Of a stretch of 8,349 nt of DNA, positions 1 through 5,443 are shown piece after piece (position 1 is the first letter of the stretch; each line of letters begins with the position of its first letter). The translations under genes were made by a program, and so were the position numbers. The notes beneath the pieces were generated by a model that was not told the DNA's origin, searched no databases, and saw only the letters and a program-made list of their open reading frames with translations. The stretch is from Promethearchaeum sp. (GTDB taxonomy: Archaea; Asgardarchaeota; Lokiarchaeia; Sigyniarchaeales; Promethearchaeaceae): contig JAUWPK010000148.1 in the NCBI GenBank assembly GCA_030611625.1, forward strand, positions 1 through 8,349, written 5' to 3'.

Positions 1-13
1 TTATTTAAATTTA

Positions 14-33
14 TTTTTTTTTTTTTTTTTTTT
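14..33 (+). terminator. T20 homopolymer, possible transcription end of an upstream gene
   Basis: An uninterrupted run of 20 T sits in a T-rich stretch at the left edge. U-tracts terminate transcription in many archaea, so this could end a plus-strand gene lying left of the window. No stem precedes it and the upstream gene is not visible, so it could also be simple low-complexity spacer or a homopolymer of uncertain length in the assembly. Confidence 0.3.
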
Positions 34-70
34 CAATCTTTCTTTATTACTATTTTTTATTTTATTTTAT

Positions 71-138
71 TGAAAACACAGAATTTTGGGTTTTCAGAAA
101 ATAATGCTAAAAATCGGTCTAAATAATTTTTAGATACC
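71..138 (+). promoter_or_regulatory. Inverted-repeat-rich leader upstream of the toast-rack gene
   Basis: A perfect 7-base inverted repeat, TGAAAAC (71-77) and GTTTTCA (90-96), is followed by a perfect 8-base one, CTAAAAAT (107-114) and ATTTTTAG (126-133). The second stem competes with another: GGT plus CTAAA (116-123) can pair with TTTAG (129-133) and ACC (136-138), skipping a 2-base bulge. The two right-hand stems cannot form together. If the promoter lies left of about position 70, these would be in the 5' leader; otherwise they may be operator sites. No clear TATA box or Shine-Dalgarno site was found between here and the ATG at 181. AT-rich sequence makes such repeats fairly common by chance. 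Confidence 0.3.
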
Positions 139-180
139 AGTCTTCATATCATCAAAATAACACTAAAATTGTGAAACATT

Positions 181-1224
181 ATGAGTGAAAATCAAGAAAA
201 TAAAAAAAAATCAAGCAGTGGAATTCCAACTATAATTAAAATCCTTGGAATCATTGGTATCTTTGTTTTTTGGTACATGGTCTTTTATGGTCCAATGCTG
301 GGTAATCTCGCTCCCCGAACTCAATTAGGGAATTATGATATAAAAGTCTCTGAACACGTAAATATTTCAGAAATTGCACTAGATGTTCAAGCCGATGTTG
401 GAAGTTATGACATTAAGTTACTTCCAACAGGATCAGAAAAACTTTTAGATGCGGATTGGGATGTAAATTATTATATAAGAGAAAATTCTGAACAAGATAT
501 TGAAATTAGTATATCTAATACAACAACTAACAACACCCTTTCTATATTTGTGTTTGTCAACTATCCGAGTAATGAAATGATTAATATTGGTGATTGGAAC
601 TTCACACTTTATTTAAATCCGGATTATGCAGTATATGGATTAAATGCATATGTAGCCGCAGGATCTTTAGAGATAGAAGCAAATAACATTACTTATAATG
701 AATTCTCAGTTATTACAAATGCGGGAGAAATTGATATTAACTTAGATTCGAGCGAGATTCAGAGTGATTTCATTGTTGAATCAAATGCAGGAGAAATCGA
801 CATTAATTTAAATAATGTAATTATAGATGGTGATTTTTCAACATTAAATAATGCAGGTGCGATTAATTTAGTTATTACTGATATTAAATTTACACATGCG
901 ACAACCATTGACATTTCCTCAGATGCTGGTAAGATTATTCTTTCGTGGGAACAAACTTTCTTGTTAGGAGAAGATGTGATAATAAATGTTGATAATAATG
1001 TGGGAGAAATTGACATCGATCTCCTTGTTACGGATTTACTTTTGAAATATCAGGTTGGTTTAGATGCTGATGTTGGATCAACAGATTTTAACCATGAAGA
1101 ATGGGATGTAGTTGGTGGATATTATCAATCATCCGGATTTGCAAGTTCTTCAGCAGACCTAATGCAGATTAATGCCAACACAGATGTTGGATCATTAAAT
1201 ATAAATATCGATCTCCTATCTTAA
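181..1224 (+). CDS. Membrane-anchored toast-rack (DUF4097/LiaF-like) beta-repeat protein
   Basis: A 347-residue protein of unknown function. A short polar, lysine-rich N terminus (1-20) precedes one strongly hydrophobic segment (about 18-40), read as an uncleaved membrane anchor; the remainder is probably outside the cell. That part is almost all beta-strand and carries a recurring motif, roughly N/D-A/V-G-x-I-D-I-x-L. Copies begin near residues 71, 159, 180, 202, 224, 248, 273, 296 and 334; the central ones are spaced 22-25 residues apart. This stacked pattern is typical of the toast-rack fold seen in DUF4097 and the C-terminal part of LiaF proteins, assigned here from the pattern only. Several Asn-x-Thr/Ser sequons (e.g. 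Asn112-Asn117) suggest possible N-glycosylation. No enzyme motif is visible. The start is the ATG at 181, which has no Shine-Dalgarno site; it gives a well-formed positive-inside anchor. The gene stands alone, with T-rich sequence at both sides. A role in surface adhesion, envelope stress sensing or scaffolding is conceivable but unproven. Confidence 0.85.
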   Translation: MSENQENKKKSSSGIPTIIKILGIIGIFVFWYMVFYGPMLGNLAPRTQLGNYDIKVSEHVNISEIALDVQADVGSYDIKLLPTGSEKLLDADWDVNYYIRENSEQDIEISISNTTTNNTLSIFVFVNYPSNEMINIGDWNFTLYLNPDYAVYGLNAYVAAGSLEIEANNITYNEFSVITNAGEIDINLDSSEIQSDFIVESNAGEIDINLNNVIIDGDFSTLNNAGAINLVITDIKFTHATTIDISSDAGKIILSWEQTFLLGEDVIINVDNNVGEIDIDLLVTDLLLKYQVGLDADVGSTDFNHEEWDVVGGYYQSSGFASSSADLMQINANTDVGSLNINIDLLS

Positions 1225-1258
1225 TAGATATTTGATATTTGTCTTTTTTTTATTTTTT
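1217..1258 (+). terminator. Small hairpin plus T tract ending the toast-rack gene
   Basis: TATCT (1217-1221) and AGATA (1226-1230) form a 5-base stem over the stop codon, followed after a short spacer by two runs of T (1243-1251 and 1253-1258). The stem is weak, but the T tracts fit archaeal U-tract termination. Confidence 0.45.
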
Positions 1259-1411
1259 CTATTCATTTCTAATTTAGTAAATCTTATAAGAACTTTACCA
1301 ATTGAAGAAATTCAATACTTTAAATGGATCTCTGGAGCGAACTCCGAAGAGCTAAATTTACTTCAAGATTGGTTTCCTCGCAAAGATCCTTTTATGATTG
1401 AACCATTGTAA
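1232..1411 (+). pseudogene. Start-less open frame with coding-like character; gene remnant or small TTG-started protein
   Basis: One forward frame stays open for 60 codons up to the TAA at 1409-1411. From about 1289 it reads like real protein: RTLPIEEIQYFKWISG followed by a stretch rich in E, L, N, D and ending in FMIEPL. It has no ATG before the internal Met near the end (codon 1394-1396). The only upstream alternative start is TTG at 1232, which would put a T-tract-encoded hydrophobic stretch (I, F, L, V) at the N terminus, resembling a signal anchor. I do not recognise a family. It may be the tail of a decayed gene, a small membrane protein with a TTG start, or a chance open frame in non-coding sequence. 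The same bases form several hairpins, which offers an RNA reading instead. An overlapping 25-codon ATG frame (1324-1401) looks less protein-like. Confidence 0.3.
1301..1389 (+). other. Cluster of small hairpins, possible structured RNA
   Basis: ATTGAA (1301-1306) and TTCAAT (1311-1316) form a perfect 6-base stem closed by the GNRA tetraloop GAAA. Next, CTCT plus GGAG (1330-1337) can pair with CTCC (1342-1345) and AGAG (1348-1351) around the loop CGAA, with a GA bulge. GGATC (1326-1330) can also pair with GATCC (1385-1389), enclosing the second hairpin. This is more GC-rich than the surrounding spacer. No known RNA family is recognised, and the region overlaps an open frame, so the assignment is tentative. 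Confidence 0.25.
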
Positions 1412-1418
1412 AAATAAT

Positions 1419-1450
1419 AAAGAGATTTACTGACTTCTCTTTTTTCTTTT
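1419..1450 (+). terminator. Stem plus T-rich tail, terminator-like
   Basis: AAAGAGA (1419-1425) pairs perfectly with TCTCTTT (1436-1442) around a 10-base loop, and the 3' arm runs straight into a T-rich tail (to 1450). This has the shape of a factor-independent terminator. It lies 8 bases after the stop codon of the start-less frame, which would suit the end of a transcript covering 1232-1411. Confidence 0.5.
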
Positions 1451-1489
1451 AACAATTTTTTTAATCAATTTTAAATATTTATCTAATTT

Positions 1490-1508
1490 CAAAAAATATA
1501 TAATAAAA
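1490..1508 (+). promoter_or_regulatory. Candidate archaeal BRE/TATA promoter of the MFS gene
   Basis: A run of A (1491-1496), acceptable as a BRE, is followed by TATATAATAAAA (1497-1508), a good match to an archaeal TATA box. With the usual spacing of about 26 bases from box centre, transcription would begin near 1525-1528. That is just after the GTG at 1521 but before the ATG at 1551, so it favours the ATG start. A second, weaker TATA-like stretch (TTTAAATATT, 1470-1479) could serve the GTG. Confidence 0.45.
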
Positions 1509-1550
1509 CTTATAGAAATTGTGTTTTTTAATTATACAACTGCAGAACAA

Positions 1551-2876
1551 ATGGTCCCCATACAACTATCAATCAAAAACAAGATTAATTCCTATAAATC
1601 ATTAAATCATAACGTTAAACTAATTTTATTATTCACATTTACCCAATCGATAGGTAGAAGTATTTGGATGGGAAATGTATTAAGTACAATTATTTATCTG
1701 TTATCAAATTCATCAAGTGAAATGTTAGGATTGGCTTCAGGTGCAACAGGTTTAACTATGACAATAGCTGTTTTTCCTTCTGGTTTTTTTGCAGATAAAA
1801 TACGAAGAGATTGGATGTTACGAATAGCTGCTATTTTCGGTCTAATTGGTGTTGGAATTCTTTTTTTTGCAGATACAATTATTATGATTTTTATTGCTTT
1901 GATAATTTGGGGATTATATCAAGGAATTACCCGACCTTCCTTAGAAGCAATTTTTGCAGATTCTGTTCAATCAGGAACAAGATCCTATATTTATTCATGG
2001 CGACAGTTAATTAGTCAAATAGGTATGGCTTTAGGGCCATTTTTAAATATCATTCTATTCTTAATTTTAGGTGATGAATGGGATTTAAATATATTAAAGC
2101 TTGTTATGGGATTTGGTCTTTTATTTACATTCGGGTCTTTGATATTGATGTTTTTCTTTAGTGATAAAAAATCTCTTGGAGAAAGCAGTGATTCAATTCC
2201 AATTGAAAATGATATAACTGATACTTTGATCGAAGATATTGAAATAAGCGATTCATCGATAAAAAAAAACTCAAATTCAGAATTGAAAACAAAATTAAAA
2301 TTCATTCCACTAAAATATATTCCATTTATTCTTGTTGGGAGTAATATTATAATTGGATTGGGTGCAGGAATGACAGTTAAATTTTTCACTATTTTTTTCA
2401 TGGAAATCTATGCAATGTCACCAATTATGGTACAATCAATCTCTGGATTAACATCTATTGCTACAGGTTTCTCCGGTTTAATTGCACAGCATTTTTCTAA
2501 AGCAAAGGGGCGCCCCCAGATGATCTTTATTGTACAAGCGATAGCGACGTTTTGCTTAGTTTTAATTGCTACCTATCCTCCGATATGGGTCTTAATAATT
2601 GTATTCATAACACGTGGATCTTTAATGAATGCAGCACAACCATTGAGTCGTTCAATTTTAATGGATTTCGTTCCAAAAGGAAAACGAGGAAAATGGAACT
2701 CTTTAGAGGCTTTAGCGTGGGGATTGTTTTGGAATGTATCTGCTGTAGTTGGAGGCTATCTTATTGGTCCAACTAATAATTTTCGTCTGAATTTTTTAGT
2801 TACGGCAGGAATATATGTTGTAGGCACTATTCCTATAATTTTTCTATTTGGAATTGTATCCAAAGAAAAGAATTAA
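1551..2876 (+). CDS. Major facilitator superfamily (MFS) transporter, substrate unknown
   Basis: A 441-residue polytopic membrane protein with about 12 hydrophobic helices in two halves of six. Between helices 2 and 3 lies the MFS motif A (GFFADKIRR, near residues 78-86), the signature loop of the family. The helix 4-5 region (RPSLEAIFAD, then R at 144 and 'QIGMALGP') and the C-terminal half loops (KAKGRP near 317-321; PKGKRGKW near 375-382) follow the pattern of MFS exporters. A hydrophilic linker rich in Asp, Glu and Ser (about 204-250) joins the halves, which is normal in position. No motif defines the cargo; drug/metabolite efflux or sugar/peptide transport are all possible. The frame is also open upstream to a GTG at 1521 (451 residues). 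I prefer the ATG because of the promoter position; neither start has a Shine-Dalgarno site. The gene appears to be transcribed alone. Confidence 0.85.
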   Translation: MVPIQLSIKNKINSYKSLNHNVKLILLFTFTQSIGRSIWMGNVLSTIIYLLSNSSSEMLGLASGATGLTMTIAVFPSGFFADKIRRDWMLRIAAIFGLIGVGILFFADTIIMIFIALIIWGLYQGITRPSLEAIFADSVQSGTRSYIYSWRQLISQIGMALGPFLNIILFLILGDEWDLNILKLVMGFGLLFTFGSLILMFFFSDKKSLGESSDSIPIENDITDTLIEDIEISDSSIKKNSNSELKTKLKFIPLKYIPFILVGSNIIIGLGAGMTVKFFTIFFMEIYAMSPIMVQSISGLTSIATGFSGLIAQHFSKAKGRPQMIFIVQAIATFCLVLIATYPPIWVLIIVFITRGSLMNAAQPLSRSILMDFVPKGKRGKWNSLEALAWGLFWNVSAVVGGYLIGPTNNFRLNFLVTAGIYVVGTIPIIFLFGIVSKEKN

Positions 2877-2897
2877 ACAAAAAAAGAAATTTATCAG

Positions 2898-2906
2898 TAT
2901 ATAAAG
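2898..2906 (+). promoter_or_regulatory. TATA box upstream of the RDD gene
   Basis: TATATAAAG is a near-consensus archaeal TATA box. It predicts a transcript start near 2928 and a leader of about 40 bases before the ATG at 2969. The second AT-rich match at 2957-2966 lies too close to the ATG to serve it. Confidence 0.5.
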
Positions 2907-2968
2907 AAAAATTTTTGATAATAATTGGGCTAAATATTATTCTTATTTCTTATTAATATTATATAATT

Positions 2969-3565
2969 ATGAGTGTTCAACATTTCTGCCCATCATGTGG
3001 AAGTAAAACCAACCTAAATTCTGAATTTTGTGAGTCTTGTGGTTTGGAATTATTTTCGAATGAATCTTTAGATGATAAATTTTCAGAATCTAACACTAAT
3101 CAAGATAATAATGAAGTAAAAAGCAAGGGTTCCAAACCTATAAAATATGCTGATGACGGCAATCGATTAGTTGCTTACTTAATTGACGGAATCCTATTTT
3201 CAGTTATAGGAAGTTTTTTTGGATTGATTTTAGGGACTTCTTGGAATTTTGATTTAGTATCATCTATGTGGAATAATAGCTGGCCTGTTATTGGTGTTTC
3301 ATTTCTATATCTGTTCTTATTTGAGGCTTTTAATAATGGACAAACGCTAGGTAAGGTGATTATGAAAATACAAACAGTTGACGAAAAAAGCTTTGGAGAC
3401 ATAACCCACAAGCAAGCTGCATTACACACAATTGGAAAGTTATTCCTGCCTTTAGATATTATAATTGGATTAATTTCACGAGATAAAAGTGAATCTGAAT
3501 TGGAGAAGAACCAAGTTAGATTTACCCAGAAATTTTCACATACTAGTGTTATTAGCTTAAAATAG
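2969..3565 (+). CDS. Zinc-ribbon RDD-family membrane protein
   Basis: A 198-residue protein of two parts. The N terminus has a four-cysteine zinc ribbon, C7-x2-C10 and C21-x2-C24 (CPSC and CESC), of the short zinc_ribbon_2 type. After a polar, Asn/Ser/Asp-rich linker (about 28-60) comes an RDD domain (about 61-170). Its hallmarks are visible: Arg66 and Asp73 in and before the first helix (GNRLVAYLIDG), a second helix near 106-121, and the conserved loop GQTLGKVIMKIQTVD (124-138). A final hydrophobic segment lies near 155-170. RDD proteins are small integral membrane proteins; some have been linked to ion exchange, but most have no known job, and that holds here. Fusion to a cytoplasmic zinc ribbon recurs in archaea and bacteria. 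The start is an ATG without a Shine-Dalgarno site. The neighbouring mutase gene follows after 48 bases and may share its transcript. Confidence 0.85.
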   Translation: MSVQHFCPSCGSKTNLNSEFCESCGLELFSNESLDDKFSESNTNQDNNEVKSKGSKPIKYADDGNRLVAYLIDGILFSVIGSFFGLILGTSWNFDLVSSMWNNSWPVIGVSFLYLFLFEAFNNGQTLGKVIMKIQTVDEKSFGDITHKQAALHTIGKLFLPLDIIIGLISRDKSESELEKNQVRFTQKFSHTSVISLK

Positions 3566-3575
3566 TTTTTTTTTT
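3566..3575 (+). terminator. T10 tract directly after the RDD gene stop codon
   Basis: Ten T follow the TAG without a gap. It could act as an archaeal U-tract terminator. However, no clear TATA box lies between it and the mutase start at 3614, so partial read-through into the next gene is likely. Confidence 0.35.
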
Positions 3576-3586
3576 ATCTTATTTCT

Positions 3587-3604
3587 TCCAATTAGAGATT
3601 GGAG
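3587..3604 (+). promoter_or_regulatory. Shine-Dalgarno site of gpmA within a small hairpin
   Basis: GGAG (3601-3604), 9 bases before the ATG at 3614, is one of the few clear Shine-Dalgarno sites in the window and fixes the start. TCCAAT (3587-3592) can pair perfectly with ATTGGA (3598-3603) around the loop TAGAG, with a possible extra T-G pair, covering that site. The stem is short, so its effect on translation is speculative. Confidence 0.4.
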
Positions 3605-3613
3605 ATATAACTA

Positions 3614-4360
3614 ATGTATAAAATTGTATTATTACGTCATGGAGAAAGCGTGTGGAATAAAGAAAACCGATTTACAGGTTGGACGGATGTAGAATTATCT
3701 AAACGTGGGATTGAAGAATCACATAATAGTGGTAAAATTTTAAAAGATTTAGGCTATAATTTCGATATAGCATATACATCAGTTTTAAAAAGAGCGATCC
3801 TTACTCTATGGATTGTTTTAGAAGAAATGGACTTAATGTGGATCCCTGTAATTAGATCCTGGAGATTGAATGAACGTCATTATGGGGCTCTTCAAGGCTT
3901 ATTTAAAGCTAAAACTGCACAAGAAAAAGGAGAAGACCAGGTATTTATTTGGCGTAGAAGTTTCGATATACCACCGCCTCCTTTAGAAAAATCGGATAAA
4001 CGTTATCCCGGTATTGATCCTAAATACTTAGGCTTGAAACCAGAAGATATCCCAGCAACAGAGTGTTTGAAGGATACAATAGAGCGCGTTATGCCATATT
4101 GGAATAGTGAAATAGTACCTGCTATAAAAACTGGTAAAAAAATATTAATCGCTGCTCATGGAAATAGTTTACGTGCTTTGGTTAAACATTTAGATGATAT
4201 TTCAGATGAAAAAATACCTCATCTTAATATCCCAACAGGTTTTCCATTAGTTTATGAACTAGATGAAGAATTAAAACCAATAAAGCACTATTATCTTGGA
4301 GACACTGAATCCATCAAAAAAGCTCAAAAAGCAGTCGCCGATCAAGGAAAAGCTAAATAG
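3614..4360 (+). CDS. gpmA: 2,3-bisphosphoglycerate-dependent phosphoglycerate mutase
   Basis: Cytoplasmic enzyme interconverting 3-phosphoglycerate and 2-phosphoglycerate in glycolysis and gluconeogenesis through a phosphohistidine intermediate. At 248 residues it matches the length of bacterial GpmA (about 250). The histidine phosphatase motif LLRHGESVWN (6-15) holds the phosphorylated His9. FTGWTDVELS (20-29), YTSVLKRA (54-61) and LNERHYGALQGL (85-96, with acid Glu87) follow. The second catalytic His182 lies in AAHGNSLRALVK (180-191), and NIPTG (205-209) and the tail VADQGKAK complete the family pattern. From memory the match to Escherichia coli GpmA is strong along the whole length, including the C-terminal tail that closes the active site. 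Most archaea use cofactor-independent mutases (ApgM type), so an archaeal host would suggest acquisition from bacteria. No other glycolysis gene is adjacent. The start is set by GGAG at 3601. Confidence 0.95.
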   Translation: MYKIVLLRHGESVWNKENRFTGWTDVELSKRGIEESHNSGKILKDLGYNFDIAYTSVLKRAILTLWIVLEEMDLMWIPVIRSWRLNERHYGALQGLFKAKTAQEKGEDQVFIWRRSFDIPPPPLEKSDKRYPGIDPKYLGLKPEDIPATECLKDTIERVMPYWNSEIVPAIKTGKKILIAAHGNSLRALVKHLDDISDEKIPHLNIPTGFPLVYELDEELKPIKHYYLGDTESIKKAQKAVADQGKAK

Positions 4361-4368
4361 CGAATTAA

Positions 4369-4375
4369 TTTTTTT
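4369..4375 (+). terminator. T7 tract after gpmA
   Basis: A run of seven T begins 8 bases past the stop codon, followed by pyrimidine-rich sequence. It may end the gpmA transcript; there is no preceding stem. Confidence 0.25.
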
Positions 4376-4420
4376 CTACTTCCTTTCAGATAGTTTGAAA
4401 TATAATATTTAATTATTTTA

Positions 4421-4435
4421 GATAGGAAACCTATC
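4421..4435. promoter_or_regulatory. Perfect 15-base palindrome, candidate operator of the ECF operon
   Basis: GATAGG, AAA, CCTATC is a perfect inverted repeat with a 3-base centre, about 22 bases upstream of a TATA-like box and 79 bases before ecfT. Its size and position suit a dimeric regulator. As RNA it could also be a 3' stem for the gpmA transcript, but no T tract follows. A further ATCCTATAG-type half repeat adjoins it (4433-4441). Confidence 0.35.
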
Positions 4436-4456
4436 CTATAGAGTGATAATAATTAA

Positions 4457-4464
4457 TTTATATC
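4457..4464 (+). promoter_or_regulatory. TATA-like box of the ECF operon
   Basis: TTTATATC fits an archaeal TATA box and would start a transcript near 4486, leaving a leader of about 28 bases to the ATG of ecfT. A second AT-rich candidate (ATATAATATTT, 4400-4410) would place the palindrome at the transcript start instead. Confidence 0.4.
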
Positions 4465-4513
4465 TTTCAATAACTACATTTCTCTTAAAACTTGGCTAAT
4501 TTAAATTTGTGGG

Positions 4514-5443
4514 ATGAAAATTTTGCAGCTTACATACAAACCTAAAGAAAATTTTATATACCGTTCAAATGGGGTTGTAAAAATTTTTATTTTGTTAAAC
4601 TTATTCATGCAAAGTTTCATTTTCAACCATCCGTTTTATCTTGGAATTATTTTCTTTAATATACTCATTCTAGTACGATTTAGTAATTGTTGGAAAGAAA
4701 TTTTGATATATTTTCGGTTTATGCTTATAATTTCATTATTTACTTTTTTTATAAACATAATCCTCTATCCTGAGGGGACGACTATTATTTTCCAAATTTC
4801 GAATGATTTACAATTAATAGGAGGATTTAAAATAACTTTTGAAACTTTAATTTCAAGTTTAATAATCATATTGCGTTTAACTTTAATATTTTTAATATTT
4901 GGGACGTTCAATCTTATTATTAACCCAGATGAACTCATTCAAGTTTTAGTTAAATTAAAGATTCCACATTCCATTGTTTTCATAATTACTCTATCACTCA
5001 ATTTCTTTCCATTAATATTGAAAGATTTAGAAAAAATTCGAGAAATCCAACAATGCAAGGGTTTGGAGTTGGAAAAGGGGAATTTCTTTACTAAATTTAA
5101 AAATAATGTCAAACTCATTTTACCTTTATTGACGAATTCATTGGAAAGATCTATTCAAAACGCTGAAGCATTAGAAGCCAGAGCATTTGATATTAAAGGA
5201 AAAAGAGAATTTTATCGAACAATAAGAATAAGGTTTAGCGATTATTTTATCATTATTTTCATGATTTTTTATCTTATTTTTCAAATTTATTTAGCGTTTC
5301 AAGGTTTTGGGGAATATATTATCTATCCAACCTTACCTAAGATATTTCTTGCTAGTTTAGAATATTATGTATTATTCTTTTCATTATTTTCAAATTTTTT
5401 GATAATTGGACTATTATACCTGGGGGATAAGATAAAAAAATGA
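4514..5443 (+). CDS. ecfT: ECF transporter transmembrane scaffold protein (T component)
   Basis: The 309-residue membrane component of an energy-coupling factor importer. It couples ATP hydrolysis by the EcfA domains to toppling of the substrate-binding S component. Hydrophobic helices lie near 22-38, 40-56, 66-85, 109-133 and, at the C terminus, 243-262 and 280-303. The long cytoplasmic coupling-helix region (about 135-240) holds 'NPDELIQVLVKLKIP' (137-151), typical of the family. Two short motifs normally insert into the ATPase grooves. The second is canonical (EALEARAF, Ala222-Arg223-Ala224). The first, usually Ala-Arg-Gly, reads Cys181-Lys182-Gly183 in QQCKGLE. The ATG at 4514 has only a GGG immediately before it as ribosome signal. 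The gene is first of three; its stop overlaps the next start in ATGA, so the products are translationally coupled. Confidence 0.92.
   Translation: MKILQLTYKPKENFIYRSNGVVKIFILLNLFMQSFIFNHPFYLGIIFFNILILVRFSNCWKEILIYFRFMLIISLFTFFINIILYPEGTTIIFQISNDLQLIGGFKITFETLISSLIIILRLTLIFLIFGTFNLIINPDELIQVLVKLKIPHSIVFIITLSLNFFPLILKDLEKIREIQQCKGLELEKGNFFTKFKNNVKLILPLLTNSLERSIQNAEALEARAFDIKGKREFYRTIRIRFSDYFIIIFMIFYLIFQIYLAFQGFGEYIIYPTLPKIFLASLEYYVLFFSLFSNFLIIGLLYLGDKIKK

Noticed and set aside
759..1016. Minus-strand open frame inside the toast-rack gene
   Set aside because: It is antisense to a convincing repeat protein, shows no family pattern and simply mirrors the repeats.
1324..1401. 25-codon ATG frame in the intergenic region
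   Set aside because: Very short, no ribosome site, and the competing phase reads much more like protein.
1811..2014. Forward open frame in another phase within the MFS gene
   Set aside because: Its translation is rich in Cys, Asn, Tyr and Phe without a motif, as expected of an out-of-frame reading of a membrane protein gene.
2015..2401. Minus-strand open frame across the MFS central loop
   Set aside because: Antisense to the transporter, without an upstream promoter or recognisable domain.
2552..2776. Forward 74-codon frame within the MFS gene
   Set aside because: Out-of-phase reading of a well-supported CDS with no ribosome site of its own.
3175..3429. Minus-strand frame within the RDD gene
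   Set aside because: Antisense shadow of conserved RDD sequence.
4400..4510. Vitamin riboswitch (cobalamin, TPP or FMN type) before the ECF operon
   Set aside because: The gap is short and AT-rich and shows only one small palindrome; none of the conserved boxes of those riboswitches is visible.
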